Assembly: GCA_928724745.1 (NCBI GenBank)
Contig: CAKMXJ010000007.1
Coordinates: 558,001 to 622,000, forward strand
From: Anthracocystis setariae
Lineage: Eukaryota > Basidiomycota > Ustilaginomycetes > Ustilaginales > Ustilaginaceae
Direction of reading: 5' to 3'
DNA length: 64,000 bases
This document shows positions 51,004 through 60,992 of this stretch, in pieces. The translations under genes were made by a program, and so were the position numbers. The notes under the pieces were generated by a model, which was not told where the DNA came from, did not search any database, and was given only the letters and a program-made list of their open reading frames with translations. Positions within the stretch are counted from its first letter, which is position 1, and every line of letters starts with the position of its first letter.

Positions 51004-52575
51004 CTAGCCTTGGATGCGCCTCGCCCTCCTCTTGGCCGCGCCTGCCTGTACCTGCTGACTACCATTGCGCTTTTCATGCTTGCCCTCCAACTGGGCCAAT
51101 TGGTCATCCTCATAACTGCTCTCTGCATCACTCCTACTATCCACCGCGCCTGCCTTTGTCACCACGCGATAAGCGACCCTACAGATCATGTAGAACCAAA
51201 TCAACAGAATCACCTGCAATGCCAGCAGCAATCCGATCAGCGTCATATACGCCGTGCTGGTGAAATAATCGCCGGTGATGCGGTTGGTGGGACGGAAGGA
51301 CATGACTTTGACCGAGTCGTAAATGCACGACCACACCACCCTCATGTAAAGCACATGACGCGTGACAAACCAACTGACCATAAACAACCCAAACGCCACA
51401 TCGCACGTCCTCTGCCACCCGGCGTACTTGAGCATCTTGGCGATATTGAGCGCAATATCACTCGGATCCATCAGACACAGGATCGCGTTTCCGACGCGAT
51501 GGTAACTGCAAACGTAGCTGCCGGCGATGAGCGCAATGGTGATGACGTGGTGCGAAAACATCTGCCAATGGTCACTCCTCCTCGCCTCGACATGCAACAC
51601 AAAGCATTGCTGAATGTAGAACGCACAGCTGCCGAGGTAGTAGAACTTGACCAACGGATCCAGACGGAACTGCGGATAGTTGGTCCAGTACTCGATCGTG
51701 TTCAAGGGCCAGTAGGATTCGCGTGACGCAATGTAAAGCCCGAGCGACCAGGAGCAGGCGTAGTACGTCAGCGAGAAGCCCTGCTCAGCAAAGCGCAGCA
51801 CTTCCTTCTCCCTACCGCGCAGGAGCTTGGCATGTTGGACAGCGGTGTCTGCGTTGGGCTTGCGTGGCTTTTTGGGCTGCGGCACAGCGGCCTCGCCAAG
51901 TGGAAGGAGAAGGTACTTCATCAAAACCGCCCTGGCCAGCGTGAACAAGAGAACGAGCGTAGCGACGAACAGCGCATCGTTGATTCCCCTTTCGTAGAGA
52001 TATCCAGGAACACCGTAGAGCATGGCCCAGGGACGTGTGGTGATGGAAGCATCAGCGGCCATGTTGCGATGCGCTTGGAACTTGAGCGCGGCGATGGGCG
52101 AGCGGCTAGGATCGGGCACAGGGTAGGAAAGGCCAAGGCAGGCGCGAGTAAAGTTGTGCAACGCTGTGAGAGGGTGACCAAAGCCTCTAGCTTCGCTCCT
52201 AAACGGACCGACGTTGTCGCCGACGAGGTTGGAGAAGAGGTGGTGACCTCGTTCGCTTGCGTTTGGCAGATCCGAGGCGAATTTTTCGAGTGCTGGCAAG
52301 CGGAGCCAAGATGGGATGATGGAATGGAGCGAGGATGGTAGATGGAGATGCGAAGAGAGGTGCGCCAGGGAGAGAGACGAGGGTGAAGAGAGGGTGTGCA
52401 TGACCAAGAGAGCAATGAACCCATTGAGGGTGTATTGAATTTGGGTAGTGAGCGCTTGCTCTGCTGCGCGACGAGTTGCGGACCAACTGCGAGAGCGATA
52501 TGACGAGGATTTGGACGGTTTGTGGAGCGCAGACGGGGCGCTGGCCCATGTCCGCGAGGATGGTTTCGCCGCCAT
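51004..52575 (-). CDS. LAG1: Ceramide synthase (Lag1/Lac1 family)
   Basis: 523 residues with a TLC domain at about 255-470 and several membrane segments from about residue 195. The Lag1 motif spans residues 333-384 (RSDHWQMFSHH with the His342-His343 pair, SYHRVGNAILCLMDPSDI and LNIAKMLKY). It joins a fatty acyl-CoA to a long-chain base in the ER membrane; fungal enzymes split into those using very-long-chain and those using shorter acyl groups, and sequence alone does not tell me which this is. The N-terminal 190 residues include one membrane segment (about 45-65). The C-terminus is acidic, then Lys/Arg-rich. It is divergent from the long-chain-base phosphatase gene, 1259 bases apart. Confidence 0.95.
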   Translation of the reverse strand: MAAKPSSRTWASAPSALHKPSKSSSYRSRSWSATRRAAEQALTTQIQYTLNGFIALLVMHTLSSPSSLSLAHLSSHLHLPSSLHSIIPSWLRLPALEKFASDLPNASERGHHLFSNLVGDNVGPFRSEARGFGHPLTALHNFTRACLGLSYPVPDPSRSPIAALKFQAHRNMAADASITTRPWAMLYGVPGYLYERGINDALFVATLVLLFTLARAVLMKYLLLPLGEAAVPQPKKPRKPNADTAVQHAKLLRGREKEVLRFAEQGFSLTYYACSWSLGLYIASRESYWPLNTIEYWTNYPQFRLDPLVKFYYLGSCAFYIQQCFVLHVEARRSDHWQMFSHHVITIALIAGSYVCSYHRVGNAILCLMDPSDIALNIAKMLKYAGWQRTCDVAFGLFMVSWFVTRHVLYMRVVWSCIYDSVKVMSFRPTNRITGDYFTSTAYMTLIGLLLALQVILLIWFYMICRVAYRVVTKAGAVDSRSDAESSYEDDQLAQLEGKHEKRNGSQQVQAGAAKRRARRIQG

Positions 52576-53834
52576 ATCCGATAGAGATTAGGTGTCAAAG
52601 GAGGAAAAGAGGAGGATTCAGAGAGAGAGAGAGAGAGAGACGAAGCTTGAGGGAACGCTTGGTTTGAGCGGAATGCTCGATGTGGTGAGTTGCAAGGGTA
52701 TGCTGGTGAGTTGGCTGCGCTGAATGAAGAGTGATCCAAAACCCAGCAAAAAGAGATTGCAGAAGAAAGTTGAGAGTTACGGTGGAGATGAAGTGAGGCG
52801 AGTGATAGTGGGCGTACGTTTCTTTCTCTCTTTCTTTATCTCTTTCTTTCAGTTGGTTGCGATTGAAAAGGCTTGTGACTGCAGGGGTATATTGAACAGA
52901 TCCAAGAAGAGTGTATGGAAGCCGTTCCAAGTTTGATTGAGGGTTGCGTGCGATGAGACTTGGATCCTAGTGCGTCTGGTAGTTGAATCGTGTGGACGTG
53001 CGTTGCGACCGGAATCAAGGGCAAGATGATGATGGCTCTGTCTTGGTGAGGGTATGAAGCAAAGGGGGCGTTTATAGTAGTAGTAGTGCTAAGTAGTATA
53101 ATAAGTAGTGTGAGTAGTAGAAACGGGAGTTGGAAGAAGCGTAACAAGTGGAATCAGACGTGTGCAGAGGCTATTCAATAATAACCTTCTTGCACAGGCA
53201 GCCTAGCTGACTGAACTGATTGATTGAACTGACTGAAAAGTATAGCTGAACGTGCCGTGCTGTCAAAAATGGATTCCACTTTTGTGTGTGTGGGTGGTGC
53301 GGCTGCCGAGCGAGCAGAGTACAGCTGTAGTAGTGTAGTGTTGCTGTCTGTTGTAGCGTTAGGCGAGTAGTAAGCTGAAATCATTATTATTGCATCTTTT
53401 AGCTTTGTTTCGCAAATGAGAGTGCACGGCTCTGAGCGCACTACACTGTTGCTGTACAGAGTAGTCAACTGCACTGACTGCACAGTCACAGCGGCATCTG
53501 CAGCTTTAAATTTCTGGTTTCTGAGGTTCAGTCCCTTTTTTTTTTTTTCTATATATATTTTGTGGTTCGTCGTTCTAACAGATCTTGGAAGCTATCACCC
53601 GATCGCATCGATTGATTGCTCCTCGCACCGTTGCGCAAATCGAAAGACGCTTATATAGTGCGACAGCCGGTCCGAATCTTGTGATAGCGTAAAGTGCAGC
53701 AGCCCTTCTTGGCGTCGAATGCGTGCTCTTGCCTCGTGTATCATGTCAAGCCGTGCACTCTAGATTGCCTCGCTATCCATCAAGACGACCATCACCACCA
53801 TCCCAACTAGTGCCACCACACTCCACTTTACGTC
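52576..53834. promoter_or_regulatory. Divergent region LAG1 / long-chain-base phosphatase
   Basis: 1259 bases between head-to-head sphingolipid genes. It contains (GA)10 at 52621-52640, which is CT-rich in the LAG1 leader, a TTTC-rich tract at 52821-52850, TAG/TAGTAG repeats at about 53077-53120, and a T-run at 53528-53540. No gene is seen. Confidence 0.6.
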
Positions 53835-55841
53835 ATGGCGTCAGCAGCCTCAGCCACATTGCACCAACAACGTGCACCAGCCACACGCGAGCCTTCCACC
53901 TCGAGCGTCGATCAAGATCGAAACATCCATGGCAGTTGGTATTTTGGTGCCTCTGCATCATCATCATCTTCCTCCTCCTCTTCTGCATCAACAACGCCGC
54001 ACGAGCAACCTCCACCCGCACCAACCACCACCATCACCAAGCCACAGTCCACTTCGGCTGACCGAGAAACAAAGCACAAGAGAGGCCACGTTCGTAAACA
54101 CGAAAAGATCCAACGAATCGGTCTCCTGCGCGGATCCTCCTACGTCAAGTCCACCGATCAGGACGCGGTAGCACAACATGAGCTCACCACTTCGATCGGA
54201 TTGCAAGACGATGCTGTCTACGATTCGTATCTGCCTCGTCCCATCGCATTCCTCCGTCGCATCATCGTAGCTGTGCTTCGTAAAGAGGCTCCGCTTCACG
54301 AGCGACATCAAGCCTTCATCCGACGTCCCTGGCTTGACAGGTACTTTGTCAACACCTCTCTTCTCGGCACCCACTCGTTCTTCCTCGTCTTCCTCCCCAT
54401 GATCTTCTGGTTGGGCAGTCCACGCTTTGGTCGCGGTCTCATCAACGTGCTCGCATTCGGCGTCTACCTCTCTTCCGCCATCAAGGACCTCTTCTGCATC
54501 CCACGTCCCTACTCGCCTCCCGTCACCCGTCTCACCGTCGGCACGCACCACCTCGAATACGGCTTCCCCTCCACCCACTCGACCAACTCGGTCTCCATCG
54601 CGCTCTACATCTACCTCTACATCCGACGCACTCGCCAACACCAGTCCGTCGACACCTCCATGTTCGACTCGTGGCTCTGGGAAGCAGGTCTCCTCTTTTA
54701 CGCCACCAGCGTCGTCTACGGTCGCATCTACGCCGGTATGCATTCCATCATCGACTGCATCGCAGGCTCAGCGCTCGGCGCACTCATCACCGCAATCCAA
54801 TGGCACTGTTTCGACGCGATCGAACACTTTGTCAAAATCAACAGCTGGTGCGTACCTGTCGTCATCATCCCCGCCGGGTTGCTCATGGTTAGTGTACATC
54901 CGCAGCCAGTCGATGATTGTCCGTGCTTCGAAGATGCGATTGCGTTCATCTCGGTTGCGATGGGTGTGGCGTTAGCGAGATGGTGTGGTATCCGCTATGG
55001 CATCGTCCTCCAGTCCGATCCGATAAACCATGCATTCTCTAGCGTTAGGGACGAGCTGGCTCAAGGTGGGGCTGCGGTGCGCGGTATAGTTTCGGCGTCA
55101 ATTCAGATTCCTGTGGTGGTGGAGGCGGCGGAGTGGTGGGTGAAGAGTGGATTGATTATGGTGTTTGGGTTGGTGAATGTGTTGTTGTTGCGAGTGATTG
55201 TCAAGACGGCTTGTAAGGTGATCTTGCCACCTACGTTCCGCTTGGTGGATGAATTGGTTGGGTTTTCACTGCCGCGTAGACACTACACTCCCGCTAGCGA
55301 TTACAACAAGATCCCACTCGCGGATCTTAGCGCAGTGCCATCGGTGATTGACCTTCCCTCGCAGATCATTGTTACGGACGAGAGTGGGAAGCAGCAGACT
55401 GTTCAATCGTCAGAGGGTAGTCGGAGAGGCAGTGCGGTGTCGGGAAGGTTAAGTCCATCGCTATCGCCAAGTATGGGATCGGTGCTTTTACCGCATTCGC
55501 CGGTGCCGTCACGTACGTCTTCGCCGAGTCCCATCGCCGGATTGGGTACAGGTGCTCGACGAAGAACGACCAAGTTCACCATCGGTACAACCGTCGATGA
55601 CCATGTGGATTTGCCCATCCCGCTCACTCAGTCCAAAGCCCATCCTGGATTTGTCGCGCCCGACGAAAACATCGCCAGGAACCTCGCGGCAGATATCAAA
55701 GCGTCGGATACAAATCACGTGGAAAAACAGGTTAAACATTACGACGCTGATGTTTTGACCAAAGTCATCGTCTACACCAATATCGGTCTTTTCTCGGCCG
55801 GTCTCATCCCAGCCCTAATGGAGCGATTGGGTCTTTACTAG
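53835..55841 (+). CDS. LCB3: Long-chain-base 1-phosphate phosphatase (PAP2 family, Lcb3-like)
   Basis: 668 residues. The PAP2 phosphatase signature is complete: Lys217-x6-Arg224-Pro225 (KDLFCIPRP), Pro-Ser-Thr-His248, and RIYAGMHSIID with Arg297, His303 and Asp307. The KDLFCIPRP and EYGFPSTHS context is that of sphingosine/dihydrosphingosine-1-phosphate phosphatases of the ER. These return phosphorylated bases to the pool used by ceramide synthase, whose gene is next door. Multiple membrane segments run from about 180 to 475. The N-terminal 130 residues are Ser/Thr/Pro-rich and presumably cytosolic. A long Ser-rich regulatory loop (about 480-620) precedes a last membrane segment at the C-terminus. 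The start ATG is at 53835. Confidence 0.92.
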   Translation: MASAASATLHQQRAPATREPSTSSVDQDRNIHGSWYFGASASSSSSSSSSASTTPHEQPPPAPTTTITKPQSTSADRETKHKRGHVRKHEKIQRIGLLRGSSYVKSTDQDAVAQHELTTSIGLQDDAVYDSYLPRPIAFLRRIIVAVLRKEAPLHERHQAFIRRPWLDRYFVNTSLLGTHSFFLVFLPMIFWLGSPRFGRGLINVLAFGVYLSSAIKDLFCIPRPYSPPVTRLTVGTHHLEYGFPSTHSTNSVSIALYIYLYIRRTRQHQSVDTSMFDSWLWEAGLLFYATSVVYGRIYAGMHSIIDCIAGSALGALITAIQWHCFDAIEHFVKINSWCVPVVIIPAGLLMVSVHPQPVDDCPCFEDAIAFISVAMGVALARWCGIRYGIVLQSDPINHAFSSVRDELAQGGAAVRGIVSASIQIPVVVEAAEWWVKSGLIMVFGLVNVLLLRVIVKTACKVILPPTFRLVDELVGFSLPRRHYTPASDYNKIPLADLSAVPSVIDLPSQIIVTDESGKQQTVQSSEGSRRGSAVSGRLSPSLSPSMGSVLLPHSPVPSRTSSPSPIAGLGTGARRRTTKFTIGTTVDDHVDLPIPLTQSKAHPGFVAPDENIARNLAADIKASDTNHVEKQVKHYDADVLTKVIVYTNIGLFSAGLIPALMERLGLY

Positions 55842-55950
55842 AAACCCCCCGGGCTCCTTTCACCGGTTGCAATATCTACAGTACTGGAATTGATAGATTG
55901 CTAAACAATTGTTGTAGGAGAAAGAGAGAGATAATATGTGTGTGTGTGTT

Positions 55951-57837
55951 TTAATGACGCCAAATTTTGACGACCTTGTCTCTGCCTCCGCTGGCGACTT
56001 TGTCGGCAACGAAATCGACGCAGTACACTTCGTCGGTATGTCCCGCAAGATCTTTCTTTATCTTGAACGTCTTGATTGGATCCCACAACTTTAAAGTTGA
56101 ATCTTTGCTTGCCGAGACGAGCAAGCGCGAGTCGGACGACCAAGCAACTCGATACACCGAGGCGACATGTCCACGTAGCGTTGCGATAAACTTTCCTGTC
56201 TGTGCATCCCACAGTTTTACCGAGTTGTCAAACGAAGCCGAGGCGATCTTGTTAGCGTCCGGCGAAAAGGCGACGTGGTTGACGGTCTTTTGATGTCCTG
56301 TAAGTCGAGCGATGGGTTTCTTAGGCGTAGCAGCCGAGCCGTTGATCTGTGGAGGCCATAGGAACAGTGTGTGATCGTCGGAACCGGTGATGATGGTTTC
56401 AGCTTGATTGCCACCTCCAGTGACTTGGTTATATCGTTTTAGCGCCGAGGATTTGGCTTGTTGGTCCGATGGTTGGACGTACGAGGCGGTGCAACTGGAT
56501 GCACGGCCGGTATGATCGAACGGTCCGGTACGCAGAACAAAGTCGGTGGAGAGAGCGATAGTGTTGACCCAGTGTGCATGCTCGTTGAGGCTACGAATCA
56601 ACTTGCCGCCATCAGCAGACCACACTTTGACAGTGCGATCCGAAGAGGCAGTGTAGATGGCACCTTCTCCTCCCCACCTTACGCAATTGACAGAAGCGGT
56701 GTGTCCACCAAGCACGTACTCGCATCGATGCAGTGTAGCATTCCACACACGCACGGTACCATCCTTGGACGAAGATGCCAGCCGCGGGTTGGTAGGGTTA
56801 ACGTGAATCGGCTCCCACGAAAGCGACGTGATCCATTTGGTATGTCCGCGCAACGGCTTGCCGTGTGGAGCAGCATTGCGAGCAGCTCTTTTGGCCTTGA
56901 CACCCATCTTGAGCGGCTTATCTTGGCCATCTGCATGCTCGGCATTTGCATTCTGTTGAGCTTGTTGGGCCTGCCATTCTTGATCCACCTGCTTAGTCGT
57001 ACGCGAGAGCCAAGCCTTACGCCCGGTAAAGTTGGCATCCAGAGCTTGCCACACCCACACCTCTCCGTCCATTCCACCTGTGGCAAGCTTGCGCTCGCGA
57101 CCCTCCCACTCGGCACAGAGGACCCAATTCGAGTGACCGACAAGAGTGTGCATGGGCGTTTCCGTATCGAGATCCCATAAGCGTGCGGTCTTGTCACCGG
57201 CGCCAGTAGCGAGAAGCGAAGCTGTTGGTGAAAAGGTGCTGCAGAGGATGGGAGAGGCATGACCACTCATGGTGCTTGAGCATCTACTGACGGGACGAAC
57301 CTTGAACACAGCTTGTGGTTCGAACACAACGGTGAGGGTGTCTTCCTCGCTGAGACCGAGCTTCTTTGCGGCTTGTTGGTTGAGTACGTCTTGAGTGAGC
57401 GAGTCGTTGATCGGTAGCCTGGCATTGCTCTTGATGAGTTGCAGCTTGTCATCCGCCTGGACTGATGCTTTGGCGGAGAGGTGTTTCAAGTCGACATGGA
57501 ACGCGTATGGGAGGTCTTGGTCGTCGTCGTCGTCGTCGTCGTCGTCGGAGCTGGCGTCGGGGTCGTGGACGGAGCGCTTCTTGGGAGGTTGTGCAGCTTT
57601 TAGTTGACGTCTAAGCTGGTTTATGATGGCTTGCAACTCCTTTTGACCGGTGGAAGCCGGGAGGTTGATGGTGGGACCGAGGAGGGAGCCATCTTGACCG
57701 GATTGGAACTGGATCACGAGGGTTTCTGTGGAAGGGCCGAGGTGACCTTGTGCTTGGAGAGAGGCGGCCTCACGAGCGGCCTTTTCGTCTGCGAGACGCT
57801 GCCTCTTGGCCGAGCGTTGGGGTATCTGTGTCGCCAT
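55951..57837 (-). CDS. RSA4: Rsa4/Notchless (NLE) WD40 ribosome assembly factor
   Basis: 628 residues. The N-terminal NLE (ubiquitin-like) domain at about 38-180 contains the metal-ion-dependent adhesion-like site region that in yeast is pulled by the Rea1/Midasin AAA-ATPase to strip factors from pre-60S particles. The eight WD40 repeats start near residue 190 (STMSGHASPILCSTFSPTASLLATGAGDKTARLWD, here spanning one blade) and end with HTDEVYCVDFVADKVASGGRDKVVKIWRH at the stop. An acidic DDDDDDDD run (near 57520-57545) and a Gln/Asn/Ala-rich insert between blades make it longer than yeast Rsa4 (515). The start ATG is at 57835-57837. It is divergent from RRP14 and convergent with the phosphatase gene (109 bases). 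Confidence 0.95.
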   Translation of the reverse strand: MATQIPQRSAKRQRLADEKAAREAASLQAQGHLGPSTETLVIQFQSGQDGSLLGPTINLPASTGQKELQAIINQLRRQLKAAQPPKKRSVHDPDASSDDDDDDDDDQDLPYAFHVDLKHLSAKASVQADDKLQLIKSNARLPINDSLTQDVLNQQAAKKLGLSEEDTLTVVFEPQAVFKVRPVSRCSSTMSGHASPILCSTFSPTASLLATGAGDKTARLWDLDTETPMHTLVGHSNWVLCAEWEGRERKLATGGMDGEVWVWQALDANFTGRKAWLSRTTKQVDQEWQAQQAQQNANAEHADGQDKPLKMGVKAKRAARNAAPHGKPLRGHTKWITSLSWEPIHVNPTNPRLASSSKDGTVRVWNATLHRCEYVLGGHTASVNCVRWGGEGAIYTASSDRTVKVWSADGGKLIRSLNEHAHWVNTIALSTDFVLRTGPFDHTGRASSCTASYVQPSDQQAKSSALKRYNQVTGGGNQAETIITGSDDHTLFLWPPQINGSAATPKKPIARLTGHQKTVNHVAFSPDANKIASASFDNSVKLWDAQTGKFIATLRGHVASVYRVAWSSDSRLLVSASKDSTLKLWDPIKTFKIKKDLAGHTDEVYCVDFVADKVASGGRDKVVKIWRH

Positions 57838-58049
57838 AGCTTGTGATGGCCAAGTGTTGGTGTAGAGTCAAGAGATGTTGAGGTGCCACGCTTGATTTGG
57901 CTTTCACTGCACAGTCACAGTGTCGACACAATTCTGAAAAATTCAACAAGAAAAACAAAAAAGAAAAAACAAAAAAAAAAAAAGTCAGGGTCCAGATCGG
58001 TGGATAGTGCCCGATTTTGTGGAATTCGGCTCTGCATCACACAGACTAT

Positions 58050-58083
<34 letters not shown>

Positions 58084-58430
58084 CCTTTTTTTGCTTTTTG
58101 TTTTAGATGAAATTTTTTGAAAAAATCTCGACAAGAGCGATTGGTTGGTTGTGTGGTTGCACAGCAGCAAAAGCAACCGCCGTCACCTTTTCATCTGACA
58201 ATACAATACAGTACCATCAATCTCACTGCTCCCTTTTCCCCCCACTGCAAACCACGTCGATCTTGTCAACTATCACCACAACACACCGAGACTTGGCAAG
58301 CTCGTCATAGGAACCACATTCACCTCTACCCAACCTTCAACTCTTGCGAACAGAGGCTCACTTGCGAGTTTAGTGAGTCGTCACCGCTCCTTCATCAACT
58401 ACCCATCACGCACGGTGACAAGACTTTACA
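57838..58430. promoter_or_regulatory. Shared divergent promoter RSA4 / RRP14
   Basis: 593 bases between two ribosome-assembly genes. It includes a 30-T run at 58052-58081, A-rich tracts at 57950-57983, and two RRPE-like A/T blocks: TGAAAAATTC (57935-57944) and an A/T palindromic block at 58108-58127. RRPE elements are known from yeast ribosome-biogenesis promoters; function here is inferred. Confidence 0.65.
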
Positions 58431-60083
58431 ATGGCTGCAGCAAAGGTAGCCTCAGCCAAGCCATCCACATCGGCATTGCCAAACGAGACTAACTCTACGC
58501 CTAAAAAGAGCCCGAGCAAGGCTGCTAAGTCGCAAGCCAACGGCATCGACAACTCTTCCACTGCATCGACCTCTGCCCCAGCAGCTGCATCCTCCTCCTC
58601 CTCCTTGGCTGTTCCGTCTTCCAAGTACCTCGAGTCGCTGACCAAGCACAACGCCGCTTTCACCGCACTGCTCCATCTGATCCCGCCTCAGTTCTACCTG
58701 ACAAGAGATGAGGATGATGAGCTTGGCCAAGATGTGTCGTCCAAGTACATGAAGAACAAGCGCAGAAAGCCAAAGTCCGAGATCGAGGCTCAGGAGCGTA
58801 AGAGTAAGCTGCGCCAAGCTAAGAAGCAGAGGCTCGACCCAGACAACTTTAGCACAGTGACCGATGTGCAGGCAAAGAGGGCGGCTGCTAAGGCGGCTCG
58901 TCAAGCGGCGCAGGGCGATTCAGATATCGAGATGGATGTGGATGGATTGGTCTCAGATGAGGACCAGGATGAGGATGAGGATGAGGATGATGACGAAGAA
59001 GAACAAATCGCAGCAGGTGGCACGCATGAGGATGTAGACGATTCCGACGCCGAGCATGTGCGCGTCCAAGAAAAGAGTGTGGCTTCAGCTGCCATCCAGA
59101 AACGTATCCAGACGGAAGGCGAGCGTAAAGCATCCATCGAAGCCTTGCGAGCCAAGCTGCATGCCAAGATCGCCGGTCTTGAACGCAAGCGAGGCGTCGA
59201 CGCACTCGATGAGCCATGCGAAGACGGAAACAGCGTGATCAGTTGCAAGGATGAGCTGCTCGAGGAGCGACGTCGTCAAAGGATCGACGCGCGCCAACGC
59301 AAAAAGCACGACAAGAAGCAAGCCAAAGCCACTGCCAAAGCGGCTGCCAAGGCCAAAAAGGCGGGTCACGACAATGTCAACTCCACCGGCACCGGTTCGA
59401 AAAGCAACAGTTTCAACGTTGGCACCAAGGCTCCCGCTCTTCTCGTCGCTGAAGCTGGGTACGGTGACAAACGCAACGGTGCTTCGTCGGCCACCAATAT
59501 CGACGTCAATGGTAGCTCGCTCAACTTTTCCGCGCTCAACTTCCAACCAGTGGGTGCGGCGGGTGCGAGTTTGGGCGGGGCTGGTGGAAAGAAGAGCAAG
59601 TTGGCGTTGCCTTCGGATCCCAAGGCGGCTCTGCAGGTGTTGGAGGCGAGGAAGCGACAGGAGGAGGCGAAGCGAGCCAAGCTCGCCGACCAACTGGCGG
59701 ATGCACCGGATGCGTTGAATGCCAAGGTGAACAAGTACGAGGAGAACAAGCAGTGGGACAAGGTGCTGGCATCGGCAACGGGAGTCAAGATCCGAGACGA
59801 TGAAAAGTTGCTCAAGAAGGCGGTCAAGAGGAAGGATAAGCAGAAGGAAAAGTCGAGCAAGGCGTGGAACGAGAGGAAACAGAACGAGGAGCAGAAACAG
59901 GCGGATCGTCAAAAGAAGAGGCAGGACAACATCGCAGCGAGAAAGGCAGCCAAGGGAGGTAAGAACAAGAAGGGCTCATCATCCACTTTGTCCAAGTCCA
60001 AGACGAGTGCAGGTAAGAAGCCCAACTTTGGAAAGGCGAGACCTGGATTTGAAGGCAAAAAGATTGGAAGGTCCAACAAGTAG
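58431..60083 (+). CDS. RRP14: Rrp14/SURF6 nucleolar ribosome biogenesis protein
   Basis: 550 residues. A short N-terminal Rrp14 motif lies at about 63-120 (YLESLTKHNAAFTALLHLIPPQFYL, here describing one helix pair). Then come an acidic EDED tract (about 160-190), a Lys/Arg/Ala-rich coiled segment with an ERKASIEALRAKLHAKI pattern, and the C-terminal SURF6 domain (about 355-550): NFQPV, KALEARKR-like helices, KWDKVLASATGVKIRDDEKLLKKAVKRKDKQK-type repeats, and a basic tail. Rrp14 acts in early nucleolar pre-rRNA processing of both subunits and binds RNA. The start ATG at 58431 follows a pyrimidine- and CA-rich leader. It is divergent from RSA4, which acts later on the same 60S pathway. Confidence 0.93.
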   Translation: MAAAKVASAKPSTSALPNETNSTPKKSPSKAAKSQANGIDNSSTASTSAPAAASSSSSLAVPSSKYLESLTKHNAAFTALLHLIPPQFYLTRDEDDELGQDVSSKYMKNKRRKPKSEIEAQERKSKLRQAKKQRLDPDNFSTVTDVQAKRAAAKAARQAAQGDSDIEMDVDGLVSDEDQDEDEDEDDDEEEQIAAGGTHEDVDDSDAEHVRVQEKSVASAAIQKRIQTEGERKASIEALRAKLHAKIAGLERKRGVDALDEPCEDGNSVISCKDELLEERRRQRIDARQRKKHDKKQAKATAKAAAKAKKAGHDNVNSTGTGSKSNSFNVGTKAPALLVAEAGYGDKRNGASSATNIDVNGSSLNFSALNFQPVGAAGASLGGAGGKKSKLALPSDPKAALQVLEARKRQEEAKRAKLADQLADAPDALNAKVNKYEENKQWDKVLASATGVKIRDDEKLLKKAVKRKDKQKEKSSKAWNERKQNEEQKQADRQKKRQDNIAARKAAKGGKNKKGSSSTLSKSKTSAGKKPNFGKARPGFEGKKIGRSNK

Positions 60084-60992
60084 ATTGATTGGTGTATGAG
60101 TGTTGTTGTGTACTGTACTGTATTCTGGTAATCTCGATTGGATTTCTCGTTGGCTGGTTGGTTCTTGTCTATCAAGTATGGGTGCAAGTACAGTACAGTA
60201 CTGGATTGTGTTGCAGTAGTACTGTGAGTAATGAGAGAGCATGCGCTCTCTCTCGATTCATGGTATCGTGCTTTTCTCTCGCGCGGTAAGAAGATCTCAT
60301 CTGGTCTGATTAAAAGAAAAAAGGAAAAGAAAAAAAAAAGGACAGAGTATTGGCGTGAATCGAGTCACTCCTCGCTCCATCCAGCACAGCACAGCACACC
60401 GCTTTGTTACAGCTGCTGAATAGGCCCCCCCCCCTGAAATGGTGACCATGGCGACGGTTATTCTTCATTCACAGCCTCAATGGCAAGCTTGGTATTCTCA
60501 CATTGAGACCAGGTGAATTGGATGAATGGATTGGAAGAGCTGCAAAGTGCTGTTGCTGTTGCGTAAACTGAGTGGAATGATTATTATAATAATTGGCTGC
60601 TGTTGGTCGGCGATTTGATTTGATTTGAATTGATTTGATTTGATTTGATAGATGATGGCCATCATCTAATCTCGCGATCAATGTCAAGTATCATAGTACT
60701 GTACAGTAGTAGTGCCACAAAGGTTGCTTTGCAACCACCCACCATCACCACCATCACCACTTTCGCTTGCATAGCGATTGCCAACCTCGAATAAGTTTTA
60801 CATTCGAGTGTAGGCTTAGCGCAACAACCGATCGCGCTCGTTTTCTTTGGTCCACTTTCTCCAACTCTCCGCGGCTCTACCCCGTTTCACCCTTCCTTGT
60901 TTTCTTTGCAACAGCGCCTTTTAAAACCCCTTGGCTTCATCGTCCTAGTCGTGGGCATCTCGCGTCTGTCCCACGACCCTTCACTCCTCAAC
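60084..60992. other. Intergenic region, RRP14 3' end and ARO1 promoter
   Basis: 909 bases. It contains copies of the TACAGTACTG motif (60104-60118, 60186-60204, 60693-60706), an A-rich tract at 60313-60340, a C-run at 60425-60434, and a GATTT tandem repeat at 60612-60649. No gene is seen. Confidence 0.55.
60612..60649. repeat. GATTT(GATTT)n tandem repeat
   Basis: A five-base unit repeated about seven times with one interruption (GAATT). Confidence 0.9.
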
